A stretch of DNA of 64,000 nucleotides from Siphonodentalium dalli (lineage: Eukaryota; Mollusca; Scaphopoda; Gadilida; Siphonodentaliidae): assembly GCA_032622095.1 (NCBI GenBank), contig CP136067.1, positions 74,554,705 to 74,618,704 on the forward strand, in the 5' to 3' direction. The translations under genes and the position numbers were made by a program. The notes beneath the pieces are model-generated. The model was not told the origin of the DNA and ran no database searches. It worked only from the letters and a program-made list of their open reading frames with translations. Shown in pieces: positions 1-12,209 of the stretch. Position 1 is the first letter of the stretch. Each line of letters starts with the position of its first letter.

Positions 1-555
1 AATAATCAACAAAGTCCAATAACTCCGGTAAAAATATCTGGCCAGAACTGGCGTGTGAACTCATTCTAGATAATGGTCAGGTGAACTCATATACCAAATA
101 TCTTTGAAATCCGTTGAGATTTGTGGAAATGAGCCCATTGACGTCGTCTATTTGGTAAATTCGATAAAAATAATAAACAAAGTCCAATAACTCCGGTAAA
201 AATATCTGGCCAGACCTGGCTTGCGAAATCATTCTAGGTAATGGTCAGGTGAACTCATATACCAAATATCTTTGAAATCCATTGAGATTTGTGGAAATGA
301 GCCCTGGGACGTCGTCTATTTGCTATTTGGTAAATTCGACAAAAATAATCAACAAAGTCCAATAACTCCGGTAAAAATATCTGGCCAGACCTGCCTTGCG
401 AACTCATTCTAGGTAATGGTCAGGTGAACTCATATACCACAAATCTTTGAAATCCGTTTACATTTGTTCAAGTTATGACTCTTACAAATTCGGGACGGAC
501 AGACGGAACCCATTACTATATCCCCCGCAAATTTTTAATTTGGCGGGGGATATTA
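1..555 (+). repeat. pearl/HINE-like element, 3 core repeats
   Basis: Three tandem core units of about 168-175 bp begin near 1, 169 and 344, each opening with AATAATMAACAAAGTCCAAT. The third is shortened and runs into GGACGGACAGACGG at about 492. A terminal hairpin follows, with TATCCCCCGC at 519-528 and GCGGGGGATA at 543-552. Core repeats, ACGG-type microsatellite and hairpin in this order are the known layout of bivalve pearl elements, non-autonomous relatives of Helentrons. The 5' end lies off the window. Confidence 0.7.
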
Positions 556-1265
556 AACCAAAGTTTGTAGAAAATTTCACATCATTGTAACTCAGTCCTG
601 GCAAAGTTTTATATAAACAAAACTAGTATACAAGTGTCCGTAACTGTGAACTTAACCTGTGTCTTCTCAATTATGAACCACATACCAAATATCAAGAAAT
701 TCTGTTGAATGCTAAATTATCATTCTGACAACCCAACAGTGAATGACTGGCGAAAAAGCTGTTTTGCTATTGGAACCTAAATAAACAATTTGAATCCATT
801 AGGGTCATGGTTTTATGAAAGAAAAGTTTTAATAGAATATTTGGATGGAAAGACATCTTTCTGTCAAGCTTGTCCCATTCAACACAATCTGAATCCCAAT
901 TAAACTAGAGCCCTTTTCAGTAAATATAGGCTCAATCTGCCTCGTGCATGGTCCCAAATAACTTCACAGGAGATAATAACTTCACATGAGAGTAGTGTTA
1001 ACCCTTTGAACCCAATAGGCTAAAATATTAACTTAACTCCTATTTTACGTCAACCCGTTATGCTAATACATTAACATAGAGACACATGTTTTCAGTAATC
1101 TTTGTTTGCTTATCCCAAATACCACTCTCAGAGGCTGATACGTTCAATGAAAGCGATGTATAAAAATTATCCTCGCATATATTAGTCAGTGTTCTGACAG
1201 GTTCTGCCTTAAATGGAGAAGGGTCTATCGCATATCAAGTTGATTTATTCAAATATGTGCAGAGT
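556..1265. other. NUP210 intron 5 sequence, nothing recognised
   Basis: AT-rich sequence with no long reading frame, no clear repeat and no splice-bounded open segment. It is inside, or downstream within, intron 5 of the minus-strand NUP210 gene. I looked here for NUP210 exon 6 and did not find it. Confidence 0.4.
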
Positions 1266-1267
1266 AT

Positions 1268-1600
1268 TACAATGACAAACAAGAGGTGTGCACTCGAGTG
1301 CTAGCATACCCCCACCGTGGCAAATTCAACCCGCATTATCCGTAAACCAAACAAAAAAGATTTTTAACTTTAAAGAAAAATTCGGACTAATAATATCGAT
1401 ATGGTGTCACAAGAAGCTTGTACAGAAAAAATTATTCAAATCGGTTCATATTTGTTAAAGTTATTAAGTCAGACAGAATTTTCTAAGTCAAACGGACGGA
1501 CACACGGAGGGAGAAAGCGTGACGGACGGACGGAAGGACGGACGGACGCAGTCAATCCAGTATACCCCCCATTTTCTTCGAAAGTGGGGGTATAATAACG
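1268..1600 (+). repeat. Short pearl/HINE-like element with subterminal inverted repeat
   Basis: The left end reads ACAAGAGGTG and then ATACCCCCAC at 1306-1315. The right end has an ACGG-rich stretch (1494-1550) and a hairpin with arms TATACCCCC (1561-1569) and GGGGGTATA (1586-1594). The left subterminal motif matches one stem arm of the 3' hairpin, the arrangement described for Helentron-associated elements. The ACAAGAGGTG start also occurs at the element near 19921. Confidence 0.65.
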
Positions 1601-1969
1601 GTTTATAGCATACATGTACTTATACACGACATACCCACCAATATATATTTAAATGGCCCCATACAAGTCAGTGGCAGCCAGGTTGTGTATAAGGAATGGT
1701 TGCACACTAGTATCGGGTAGGAATATATGCACATAGCATGGGCTATAATTCACAAAAACATGCATTTTTAAGCGAAATGTGGCACTATATATAGCACATA
1801 TATAAGCTAGTATTGCCATTTCTGCCAATTCCAGGAAGCTGCCTAGTAGCCATTACTGAGGGATATTGGGTGGCAAATCTCCCGATCTTATAACGATCAG
1901 TTGACCATGCATAACATGCCTGCACAGTTTCAAACACGTGCCCCCCAGTGAACATAACAAACACCATGA
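1601..1969. other. Nothing recognised
   Basis: AT-rich intronic sequence. It holds only a 64-codon minus-strand open frame with no recognisable domain and no splice context. Confidence 0.35.
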
Positions 1970-2270
1970 GACTAGACACACTCTAAATTTAGGCAAAAAT
2001 ACCACTTAATTGTTAGTGCAATGGTGTCATTCGATCATGTGTGGTATTTGCTTAGCAACTGTTGCTAGCCTTAAATAAGATATTTGGTTACCTCTTCTGG
2101 TCAGGTATATCTCAAATTTTACATTGGGATATTACCTGCATATGAAAATACAATCACAGGCATTGAATATCGACGCTATTAGCTATAATTGCATTAACCA
2201 GTCAATTCCTGGTAGTTGCCTAGCAACCGTTACCAATAAATTTTATTGGTCTACAGCATTTAAGCATAGT
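1970..2270. repeat. Diverged dispersed repeat with RFX-like GCNTAGCAAC motifs
   Basis: Contains GCTTAGCAACTGTTGCTA near 2050 and GTTGCCTAGCAACCGTTA near 2214, next to TAGCTATAATTGCAT. The same motif pair recurs five times in the right arm of the piggyBac element (42430-43235). This appears to be a diverged relative of that arm's repeat unit, or both derive from a common dispersed repeat. Confidence 0.4.
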
Positions 2271-2308
2271 TGATACTACCGGTAATTGTCCATTCCATCT
2301 ATGTCAGA

Positions 2309-2581
2309 TATATAATGAAAACAAAACTCTTTTAAAGAAGCTTTCGACCACTGGCCTTCTTCAGCAAGTATACATTTGCGGACAATTATATCTTGTATAG
2401 TCATATACACATTAATGAAAATGTATATGACAATTACATCTTGTATAGTCATATACACATTACTATATTTTTTGTTAATGTGTATATGACTATACAAGAT
2501 GTAATTGTCCGGAAATGTATTCTTGCTGAAAAAGGCCAGTGGCCAAAACCTTCTTTAAAAGAGCGTTGTTTTCATTATATA
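2309..2581. mobile_element. Palindromic MITE, arms about 107 bp
   Basis: Long imperfect inverted repeat starting TATATAATGAAAAC and ending GTTTTCATTATATA. The arms include CTCTTTTAAAGAAG, CCACTGGCC and a TTGTATAGTCATATACAC motif. The centre holds a direct duplication of the TTGTATAGTCATATACACATTA stretch (about 2392-2465). No convincing target duplication beyond TA is visible. Confidence 0.6.
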
Positions 2582-2810
2582 TTAACAAGTCTCTAGTCTA
2601 GTGATTTCCGGGCATATGTGAGGAGTTGAGTTCAATTCATTGGTACCATTTTCCTCATGCATAGCAACAAACTTTAGGGAAGGGTTATTCAGCATGGCAC
2701 CACTGATATACATAGATCTCATTAGCATAGACGAAACGGTTAACAGCCTATACATACATAAGAATATCTTATAATATAACAAAACTATAATCCTGGGAAT
2801 ATAAATATCA

Positions 2811-3770
2811 GTAACAACCTTGAATTTCTCTTAAGGAGGGAGGTTAGCATTTTTTGGGGTGGCTGGCTGGATATTAAACCTCATAGTTGTCTCTTTTAGA
2901 ACCAATCATCAAAAGATCTTTAACACAACTACAGACCCATTAATATCCAGTGACATCACAGTCACGACAGAGTACATGTTTTAGAAACAAATTCACTGTA
3001 AGGAAGTGTTAAATATGTATCACTATTTTGACCTTCTATACTGGTAATAAATTATATGAGTAGAGACTGGAGTCTCATGGGAATGCATGAAACATAATTT
3101 TAAATTAATGACCTAATCCCAACATGGCTCTCTTTAGATCTGTTCATTGTTGATACAACACTGTCAGATAAAATTAGATGACACCTGTGTAATTACCATC
3201 CACACAGCAGACTGGTATAAGTTGTAAGTCAATGCAATTTAGAGTTACTTACACAAGAATTTTAGCACAAGTATATTGTATTAAGAAAGATTAAAACAAG
3301 TATTTCATGACAGGAATGCTAGAAGCGCCAATAGGCAAGGATGAGGTGCTTTTTGTATCTTTAACTAAAGTTTTAATGAAATCTCTAGATGGAAAAGTGT
3401 TAGGCCACTGGCTCTGTCCATTTTTGATGGGTCAGCCCATTTTTAAATAAAAAACGTGAATCCCAACTATCCCAGACACACAAGGACCCTCCATACTAAA
3501 TAGGCCTGATGGTTCTTGAGATGAAAATGTTTTAAGAATTACTATGGAGGGAAATTTTCATGGATTGGCCCCTATTTCACCCAGTGACCCCATTTGAACA
3601 AATCTGAATCCAGTCACCAAGGGCAAATTCACACCAAATATGACTCCAATCGGTACTATGATTCTGGAGAAGATGTTTAAAGAATTGTTGGCAGATGATG
3701 GACGGGGAGTGATGACTACAGCTCCAGCGGAGATTTCATTTCAGATGAGCTCAAAAGTGTGATTTGTAAG
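2811..3770 (+). repeat. Dispersed repeat, copy 1, with pearl-like tail
   Basis: About 540 bp (TTAAGGAGGGAGG, CTTTTAGAACC, AAGGAAGTGTTAAA, CTGTCAGATAAAA, CAGCAGACTGGTAT) lead into a tail with 'CACCAAATATGACTCCAATCGG', 'GAGAAGATGTTTAAAGAATT' and an (A)GATGAGCTCAAA end. The same motifs in the same order occur at 6580-7510, and the first part also at 23880-24010, so this is an old dispersed repeat or segment duplication. Divergence is clear by eye. Confidence 0.55.
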
Positions 3771-3874
3771 TTGAAATAGGAGCATAACTCCATAAAAAAT
3801 AATCATACCATGACCAAATCAAACTTGACATGAGAATTCTCAAATATCAACCGCATACCAAATCGCATGGAATT

Positions 3875-4555
3875 CTGAATAAAAGGTCAGCAGACCACAG
3901 TGTCCCCCGAAAAGGTGGCAAGTCGATGCCGCTTTGTTGAAGAAATAAACAAAAAAATGTTGAAATTTTCTAAGTTGAAAAGGGTTAATAACTCTGTAAA
4001 AAAATAATTTTTCCGTCATCTATATACATGTTGCACATCTCCAATATGTGGGTAACAATACTCTGAAGTTTCAAATATCGACGATCAAAACTGTAGGAGG
4101 AGTTGATTACACCACGAAGGTACCCTCATACAGACAATTATAAAAAATGTTGAAATTTTCTAAGTCGAAAAGGGTTAATAACTCTGTCAAAAAATAAAAA
4201 TTCCATCATCTATATACATGTTGCACATCTTCAATATATGGGCAACAATATTCTGAAGTTACAAATCTCTAGGATGAAAACTGTAGGAGGAGTTGATTAC
4301 ACCACGAAGGTACCCTCATACAGACAATTATAAAAAATGTTGAAATTTTCTAAGTCGAAAAGGGTTAATAACTCAGTCAAAAAATAATTTTTCCGTCATC
4401 TATATACATGTTGCACCTCTTCAATATATGGGCAACAATATTCTGAAGTTTCAAATCTCTGGGATGAAATATGTAGGAGGAGATGATTACACCATGAAGG
4501 TACTCAAAAGTGTGACGGACGGACGGCCGGACGGACTAACGGACGTACCAACAAA
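3875..4555 (+). repeat. pearl-like element with 3 core repeats
   Basis: Begins AGGTCAGCAGACCACAGTGT. Three core units of about 190 bp follow (near 3957, 4147, 4337), each with TGTTGAAATTTTCTAAGT, AGGGTTAATAACTC and GTAGGAGGAG. The tail is GTGTGACGGACGGACGGCC. The terminal hairpin is missing, so the 3' end is truncated. A close relative lies at 17340-18010. Confidence 0.7.
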
Positions 4556-5115
4556 TGGGTAGATATGTGGCTTCGACCTATGTGGCTAGAAATGGTAATG
4601 TGGCTTTAGTTTTTATGTGGCTTCTCAAGTAGCCATAAAATTTTAAGTGGCTATCAAGTAGTAGATAGTGATAAAACTCCAGATTATGGATTCATAACAT
4701 GTTGGAATTATAGCAGAAGAAGCTGATTAAAACTCAAAAACTTGCTCACAGCAACTGGGACAGTGGAATAGGAGAAACTGACAGGTCCGTGATTGGGTGG
4801 CTAGCCACATAAATGTCTTGTCAGTGTCCGACATCTCCTATTGACGGGTCATGGATGTCTAAATCGATGGACTTTTTTTTCCCAAATTTTGAGTGACTAC
4901 AAAATTAAATAAGCTGATTAGGCCAAATAGATCATTTTAGAACGTCCATCTGAAAGCTGTTACGTGGCTAGCCACGCAACGGAAGTTATGCACATAAATA
5001 TCCATTTAACACAATCTTAGCCACATAAGTAGTCATTAGTAAACACGGACGAACGGACGGACGGAGCCCGTTTCTATAGTCCCCAAAAATAAATTTTTCG
5101 GGGGACAATAATAGT
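4556..5115 (+). repeat. pearl/HINE-like element with GTGGCT-rich body
   Basis: The body contains repeated GTGGCTT/GTGGCTAG motifs and ends in GGACGAACGGACGGACGG (5047-5064). A 3' hairpin follows with arms TAGTCCCC (5078-5084 region) and GGGGACAATA (5101-5110) around an A/T-rich loop. Confidence 0.6.
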
Positions 5116-6240
5116 GTCAATGTCATGATCCGGACAACACATATGGACACATATGGAGCAGAATAAATTTGGAGGGACAATAATACAAGAGGTTAAGATA
5201 GCATTGAACTCACTCATTATCCGGCTCTGTTTGACCCAAAATATCTGGTATTCAACCATAGCATATCGAAGTATGTATGCGTCTGCAGGCTTAATGAGAA
5301 GGTTCGCTATTACCATCATCCTGACATCTGTTGTTTGTAAGCTCTAAGAACAAAGATTTAGTTGAAGAAGTTAGATTGTGAGCAGATGGTAGTAGCTGTA
5401 GGGTTCAAACTAGAGCAACACACCAAAGTTCTCACTTTCTTTACTAAATGGATTCTCCCACTCAGTTATAAAACCATATATTGGAATGGTCAATATTATT
5501 CATTTGGAGGCCTGTTCAGAAAAAATAACAGACAGACAGACGAAAAGATCGTACAAGTGCAGAAGGATTCCTATTCCTTGGTGGACAATGTTCAGATAAA
5601 AAAAGTTCAACATCTGAACATTTCCTAAGGGAACTATTCATGAATGAGTATTTGTAAAGAAAGGGTGAACCGACTGGATTCCACTGGAATAAAATTCATC
5701 AAGCTGACTGAAACTAAAATTATTATTGACAAAGAACAAAGAAAAAAAAAAGTCCAACAGGGGCAATACTTTTAATTTTTAACCTATTTCATTACATTAA
5801 TTATTTATAAAGAGATCAGAACACAAGATGTGACTTCTATCTAAATTTCAAAGAATTCAATCTCAAGCTAAAACCTAAAAACCAAAACATCTTTAATATA
5901 TAAGTAGTCAAAACCAACATAGAGCATCCTTACCTTTCAACATGTATGTAAACAATATAAATAAAAGACACAACTGATAATCTAGCATTGAAGATAACTA
6001 CATGAATTAGAGGTCACTGACCGAACAAGACAGTCAATGACTGTGGGGTCGCTCACCAGACTGTAATGACGGAGAAGGCTGGGACTCTGAAGACTACAAT
6101 AGTCAGTAATTTGTCATAACGCAATTAGTTTTTCAAAATTAAAATAAAACCTTTTCATTTAAAATTAATTTTGCTTGTTAAATTAAGCAAGGAGTTAAAT
6201 CTAAAAAATTAATCTAAATAATATATTTATTTTTTTTAAA
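5116..6240. other. Intronic sequence, nothing recognised
   Basis: AT-rich. An 88-codon plus-strand open frame at 5362-5628 has no recognisable domain, and its sequence composition is like the surroundings. No splice-bounded exon is apparent. Confidence 0.35.
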
Positions 6241-6244
6241 GATA

Positions 6245-6570
6245 TTGACCCTGGCTCTGCCCATGTTTGCCCAGTGACCCCATTTTAACAGATCTGAACC
6301 CCAGTAAACCAAGGACCCTACATGCCAAATATAAGCTTAATGGTTCTTGAGAAGAAGTTGTTTTAAGACTTACTCTGGAGGAAAGAGTTATGGCCCTGGC
6401 TTTGCAAATGTTTGACTTGGTGACCTCATTTTAGTCACTTAGGGAACATCCACACCAAATACGAACCCATTCGGTCTTATGGGTCTGGAGAAGAAGATGT
6501 TTAAACAATTTTTGATGGAAGGACTGACGATGGACGAGGAGCTCCACAGGAGATGTTGCCTCAGGTGAGC
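6245..6570 (+). repeat. pearl-like tail repeats (two core units)
   Basis: Two units carry CCCTGGCTYTGC, CCAGTGACCCCATTTTAACA, ACCAAATAYRAACCC and GAGAAGAAGATGTTTAAA. They end in GATGGACGAGGAGCTCCACAGG and TCAGGTGAGCTTAAAA. The same pattern closes the repeats at 3770 and 7510. Confidence 0.6.
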
Positions 6571-6579
6571 TTAAAACTA

Positions 6580-7510
6580 TAATCACGGGAGCCTATATAT
6601 CAGTGCCAAACTTGAACTCAACAAATCAAATAGTTTTTGGAGTGAGTGGCTAATTCTTAAACTTATAAAGCTGTCTCTATTAGAAACAGTCTCAGTCTAC
6701 GCACGCTGCAGAACAATTCAAAGGGTAGAAATTAATTCACTGAAAGGAAGTGTTAAAACTGTATAAACAACATATTTTGACTGACCCACCACTGAGTAGA
6801 GGTTGAAGGCTCCTGGGAATACATTTGAAGTTCAATTTCAAAACTAATTACCAAAACAAAACCCTCTGGCTGGAGAGAGCTGTGTGTGCTTATTGATACT
6901 GCACTGTCAGATTTGACTGGTGGATAATTACCATCAACAGAGCAGTCTGGTATTACTGTAAGAGATAATATTCTAGCATATGCAAAGGGTGTATTGCATT
7001 CTGACTGTGAAATATATTTAAAAGAAGTGTTTGATAACAGGGATGTTAGAAGACCAATGGCAAGGGTGAGGGGATTCTTTAATATCTGTGTCTTTAATAA
7101 TTAACTATAACAAATTTTAGTTATGTCCCTGGCTCCGCCCACATTTGACACAGTGACCTCATTTGAACAAATCTGAACCCCAGTCACCCAAGGACCCTTC
7201 ATACCAAATATGAACCCAATCGGCCCGATGGTACAAGAGAAGAAGTCATTTTAAGAAATACTATGGTGGGAAAGAGTCTTCGCAACTATTTGACCCAGTG
7301 ACCTCATTTGAACAAATCTGAATGTTAGTCACCTAGGGAACATCCACACCAAATATGAACCCATTCGGTCTTATGGATCGGGAAAAGAAGATGTTTAAAG
7401 AATTGTTGATGGACGGATGGATGGACGTACAGATGGATGGACGGATGGACAACAGACGAGAAGTGATGACTAGCTCCACCGAAGACTTCGTCTCAGGTGA
7501 GCTAAATAGT
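6580..7510 (+). repeat. Dispersed repeat, copy 2, with pearl-like tail
   Basis: Matches 2811-3770 in motif order: AAGGAAGTGTTAAA, ACTGTCAGATTTGACT, CAGAGCAGTCTGGTAT, GATGTTAGAAG. It then has two core units and GATGGACGGATGGATGGACG (7408-7427), ending TCAGGTGAGCTAAA. It is diverged from copy 1 but clearly alignable. Confidence 0.55.
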
Positions 7511-7898
7511 AGCTTTTTGGGATGTTGGTTTTTTGGTAAACATTTGACCAAATATCAAGAAATTCTGTTAACTCTTTCAGTACCAGTAACTTAATACGTT
7601 GCTAAAGTGTCAGAGCTGATCTAATCGGCCCTAAATTCGGCCTGGTTTTTAAGACCGTTTAATTTGGTAATTTAACTGTATGACAACACACACAAAAATT
7701 ATATAATATGATAAATTAAAGTTTCTATACAAGAATCAATCTTTATATATTGTAAGAATTATGTATTATTTTTATTTTTACTGACTTTTGTCGATGAAAA
7801 TACACAAAACATAATCACATCATAGTTTAGCATTGTCATCAATCTATGATGAGTATAATGGGCGGGAAAATTTGGGCTTCAATAACCTGTTTTTGTTG
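7511..7898. other. Intronic sequence, nothing recognised
   Basis: AT-rich, no repeat or coding signal seen. Confidence 0.35.
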
Positions 7899-7900
7899 TA

Positions 7901-9056
7901 CAGTAAAACCTCCCTAAACCAAACACCATTTGGATTGGCCCTTATGTTCGGTTTACAGAATATCGCAAAACCATCGGAATATATTGCCGCTGTCGGTAAG
8001 ATTTATCGAGACCAGAACACCTCCGTACTGATTAATTAAACTTTATTCAATAAACTACAAAATACAACAAAAAATAAATTGCAATAGATAAACAATGCTA
8101 TAATAAGACATAAATATATCTACAGATAAACCTGGAAACACGGAAAAGATACATTTTACGGTGATTCGCGGTTTTTGAAAATGTTGTTGGCAGTAGATTT
8201 CAACTCTGAGCTGTCGTTTTCCCCGACGGCTCATTAATTGTGATAAGTTGATTAAAACTGTGATGGTGACAATAAATCACCATCGTGTACTTTTAGCTAA
8301 TTAGTGTTTAGTTTGGACAATTGTTGTACAAACAACGAGTCCCTTCCAGTGCAATAACTGATGTAAAAACAACGTGTCGCTGCTCTAATTATCTGAAGTC
8401 ACCATTGTTCAATCAATTTGTGAAATAAGCAAACATGTATCTATGTGTATCTGAAGGTGGTACAGTGCAGTAACAAATTCTGGTTTAGGCGTATCCAATT
8501 AGAGACCTGTTGTTTTAATCCGTAATCCGTTTCAAAGCTTCGCCGATATAAAAGACCGCTAATTAAATTGGTACGCTTATTCAATAGTACGAAAGTACAT
8601 TAACTGTATGCACGCGCATTCGCCTGGTATCCCTTTTGGAATTTATTTAGAATAAGATTAAATATAAATCGTTTTATTATCAGGCATTATATTTGATTTA
8701 ATTGGTAATTAAATTTTATTAATTTACCAAGAACACTTCGTCCGTTTGTAACTAACTGACGCTGATCGGGGTCACACACATGTCAACTCAAAAACGGAAA
8801 CGTTCACATCATTACCTTTGAACTGATTACGTTCGGTCTCTTCCATTACTTTCAGCATTCGGATTTTGGAGGTAAACATTAGTGTATTTGTTCACTTATA
8901 GACTAATAAAGCCGTCCGGTATTCGAGTACAGAGGTTTCAGATTACAGAGGTAATCATTAGTGACAATGCACTTGGGTAAATTCGGGACCAAACAATTTG
9001 TTCGGAATGGAGAGGGATTCGGTTTGTAGAGGGTCCGGATTGGAGAGGTTTCACTG
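7901..9056. mobile_element. Non-autonomous pogo/Tigger-like element
   Basis: The left end CAGTAAAACCTCCCTAAACC (7901-7920) matches the reverse complement of the right end, CAGTGAAACCTCTCCAATCC. The element is flanked by TA at 7899-7900 and 9057-9058. CAGTNRAACCTC ends with a TA duplication are typical of pogo-group Tc1/mariner elements. No transposase frame remains in the 1156 bp. It lies in NUP210 intron 5. Confidence 0.75.
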
Positions 9057-9159
9057 TATGACTACCATAAATATGGTAAAAAGGAAGTCAGCTAGCCAGT
9101 TTTGAATGGGACTTTCTGTGCAAATATCCAATTTTCAGTCCAAAACAATATAGAAGGCT

Positions 9160-9770
9160 ATATATTGCAGGATGACTGTTGCTACAACAATATTATAAAT
9201 GAAAGTGCCAATGACACTGTAGCTCAACTTGGGAAGGAGTGAATTTTTTGCTGAGCAATGAATAGAATGATAAAGGAAAGTAAACTAGAGGTCACCCCGA
9301 AGATCCATGTTTGGTGATGATCAGATGAGGGATCTGGTCTGTAACATGCCCCAAAGGATTTAGTCATACAAAGAGTAAATTCCAAGATGGCCATGTTTTT
9401 TAACAAATTTTGGTCAAAATAGGAGCCTACCATCTAGAGGTCACTCCAAAGATCCTTATGAAGTTTGGGGCTGATCGGATGAGTGATGTGGTCTACTGTG
9501 CGCCAAAAGATTTAGTCATACAAGGAGTAAATTCCAAGATGGCCGGTGGTGGCCATCTTTTTCATAGAAAATTGTTCAAATTTGATAGCTCCCATCTAAA
9601 GGTGATTCTAAACATGCAAGTAAATTTTCAAATAAATTCTCCAATAAATGCGGGCTGCGGGGTGCGCCAATAGATTCAAATTAGAAATCCCAGATGACAG
9701 ATGTGGTCTGTAGCATGAGCCAAAGGATTTAGTCATACAAAGAGTAAATCCCAGATAATTTCCCTTGTCC
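9160..9770 (+). repeat. pearl-like core array (AAATCCAAGATGGCC family)
   Basis: About three diverged units contain CTAGAGGTCACYCC, AAGTTTGGGGCTGATC, AAAGGATTTAGTCATACAA and TTCCAAGATGGCC. The same family forms arrays at 14400-15130 and 53690-54545. Confidence 0.55.
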
Positions 9771-10835
9771 AACAGTTGTCTACATGTTGTGATTGTTTGA
9801 TAATATTACTAATGATGTGCTTACATTTTTCCTGTGCAACTGCGGCAGTTGAATTGCCTCATGCAAATGTTTTGCTCACAGGAAATATTCATGAAAATCT
9901 CCTAATCACAATTGGACATTTAACTTCTCCCATGAACTATGCCCATTCTGATAGTAACGCCTTTTGGGGAGTTATGCCCCTTTAATGATTATACTTTGGA
10001 GTTATTCAATTTGTACATTCATTATGTGTAGAAATGGAGATTATATTATATACATGCATATAGCCAAGCCATGTGTGCAAAATAACCAAATCTGTAATTC
10101 AAAATGGAACAAACTGTTGTGAAGTGTGAGGCCGCTTTCCGGATGAATTTATGGAGGCCAAGCACATCTACATATGTATGTAAAATCACGTTAATTTCCA
10201 TTATTTTAGTTTTAAGTGATTAAATGACAATGAAACTTTAATAATTCAAATATCCTAGATAGTTTTAGATATATAACAGCTTTGAACATAACACTTGGGA
10301 AGACATAATTTGCTATAAACAGAAAGAAAATATAAATTTTAAAGTTATTTCCCTTTAGTTGGCAGGAGTTATTGCCCTTGATCTTGTGGAAAGTTGGCAG
10401 TTTAAATGGTGGCCCACATACCCACACTGATCCACACATATTTCTTCAAAAGCACTTCTGAGCTATTCGTTGATGACAGCAGAGTATGTGACATGTTAAC
10501 ATCCAGTTATCATCCAGAACACAAAATTTTATTATTTCTAAGTAAACATTTTTTGATTTGAAGTACATCCACATTATTTTCTATAGTATTTTAACACTGG
10601 TTTCTAAAATGGTATTGTAATTTAAATAGGGTAATTACATTAGGGCGGAAGTGAGCATTCAGTGCAGGAATTTTGCCACGGTAACACGCGACATCGCAGA
10701 AAGTCGCTATGAGGCTCCCAATATTTAAAGATATCAATGAGATGAATATTATATGTAATAATCTCAGTATCCTAATATAAATACACAGTTTAAAGGCAAA
10801 TTTGTGATTCGGCATGACTATTGAGTTTCAACGCA
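9771..10835. other. Intronic sequence, nothing recognised
   Basis: No recognisable gene or repeat. A 69-codon plus frame (9776-9985) and minus frames of about 75 codons have no domain signature. Confidence 0.35.
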
Positions 10836-10839
10836 ACAG

Positions 10840-11080
10840 TGGATTAAGCAAAGTATGACTGTAGGGTCATACGCTATTCAAATCTTGCACAAAGTTGTGA
10901 CCCTTGAGCATGGTCGCTAGTGCTGTGACTTTGCATCACTCATGCATTAAAAGCATTGTCAGCATTATTAACTCTGACACGCACCCATATATTGCAGCTC
11001 GGATTGCATTCTCCTAAGAGGATGGATCAATGAAAATGTTGTCAGTGCCCTGTCGCCGGGATAATAATATGTATAGATAT
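10840..11080 (+). repeat. 5'-truncated SINE copy
   Basis: AAGTTGTGACCCTTGAGCA and CATCACTCATGCATTA match the body of the tRNA-headed repeat at 13197-13600 (AAGTTGTGACCCTTGAGCAAGG, CACCACCCATGCGTTA). The tRNA-like head is absent here, as in a truncated copy. Confidence 0.5.
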
Positions 11081-11205
11081 AGAGCTTCTATATCACATTT
11101 GTGGAGTAGGTGTACATGTTGCGCACAATTCTGAAATTGAATCCTTGTAGATAAGTTAATTTATCTGGTTGATAATATGATAAAGTAAATGTGAAAGAGA
11201 TATAC

Positions 11206-11356
11206 CTTATATGCTGGATCCAGAATCTGTACTTTAACCTTCGATGACCCAGTTCGCAAACCTTCAACTAAAATCATGTCCCCTTGTAGATTTTTTTCTT
11301 CTAGTGCTTCAATATAAGGTGGAGTCGAGTAAGAAGACTCTGTAAACTTCAGGATC
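11206..11356 (-). CDS. NUP210: NUP210 exon 5 (nuclear pore membrane glycoprotein 210)
   Basis: This is a 151-nt coding exon of the lumenal domain of gp210, the pore membrane protein that anchors nuclear pore complexes. It encodes 50 residues with motifs FTESSY, PPYIEALEE and GDMILVEGLRTGSSKVK. These align with the corresponding vertebrate segment, which has conserved 'QGDTILVSG.KTGSSKLK' and a terminal VYK/AYK. The acceptor is CACCAACAG before 11356 and the donor is AAG|GTATAT at 11206/11205. It enters with one base completing the AG|G arginine codon split by exon 4, and leaves in phase 0. The next exon (expected to begin with an N-V-x-P-A-E-V-like stretch) was not found to the left, so intron 5 probably exceeds 11 kb. 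Recognition rests on family memory, but the exon-to-exon phase agreement is independent support. Confidence 0.9.
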
Positions 11357-12205
11357 CTGTTGGTGTAAACAGTATTTATTCCATATTATTCGTATATTAC
11401 AAAAAAACAAGACAAAGATTAACAGTGATGATATGAAGGGGATTCGACAACAAGCTTTAAGCTTTTGGGAGTCGTTTCCGATTGGCTAATGACAAGGTCC
11501 ATCCTGTGAGAGTGATTTTTTAACATTTCAGATTGTTTCAAGTAGATAGGGGCTTCATGTTTTAAATTGTTGACGTTTCATCGCGTGTATTATAGTCTAC
11601 TCACAGGATGGGCCGGTTCGATAGGTGTTTCAAGATAAGGTTCCTGTTCAAAATGTTAAGCGTCGCGTCTTAGTTTGATTTTATAGCTTACAAGAAATCT
11701 AATTAAAATGCACGTTCTTCGATACAATATATTGATTGAAGCAAGTTTTAAACTATAAACATGTGTCATGATGCTCACCTCACAAACACACTGGGGCATG
11801 TGGCTGGAAGAGATGAAAGGACAAGGGACAGTCAAAAATGGTTAATGTTTTTAAACCGATTTACTGGGTGGGAGTGGAGAAATTTGGGCAGATACATTTG
11901 AGTATCAATTATATTTTATATAATAGTTTGGGTTTATAATGTAATTGATCGTTTCCTCTGCATGCTAATCTATAGACTAAGCAAACTAGTATGTTGAATC
12001 AGTAATACTCGGTTAGGGAGACTGCAAGCATATAAATCATATGTATAGAATTAACACCATTATTAATCTGGCTCTAGTTGATGTGTCTTGCATTTTGGCT
12101 AAAAGGAGACAAAAGTCAAAAGACACAACACCTATATAAACTGATAAGATATCATAATTTATATATACACAAAAACATAAATAGTTTCTCTTGTAGAGCA
12201 GTGGG
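11357..12205. other. NUP210 intron 4, left part
   Basis: Little is recognisable. A 12-bp inverted pair CCATCCTGTGAG / CTCACAGGATGG (about 11499 and 11598) could bound a tiny MITE, but no target duplication is visible. Confidence 0.35.
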
Positions 12206-12209
12206 TGGG

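Noticed and set aside
11499-11610. Tiny MITE with CCATCCTGTGAG ends
   Set aside because: The 12-bp inverted pair is real, but there is no target duplication and no second copy in the window.
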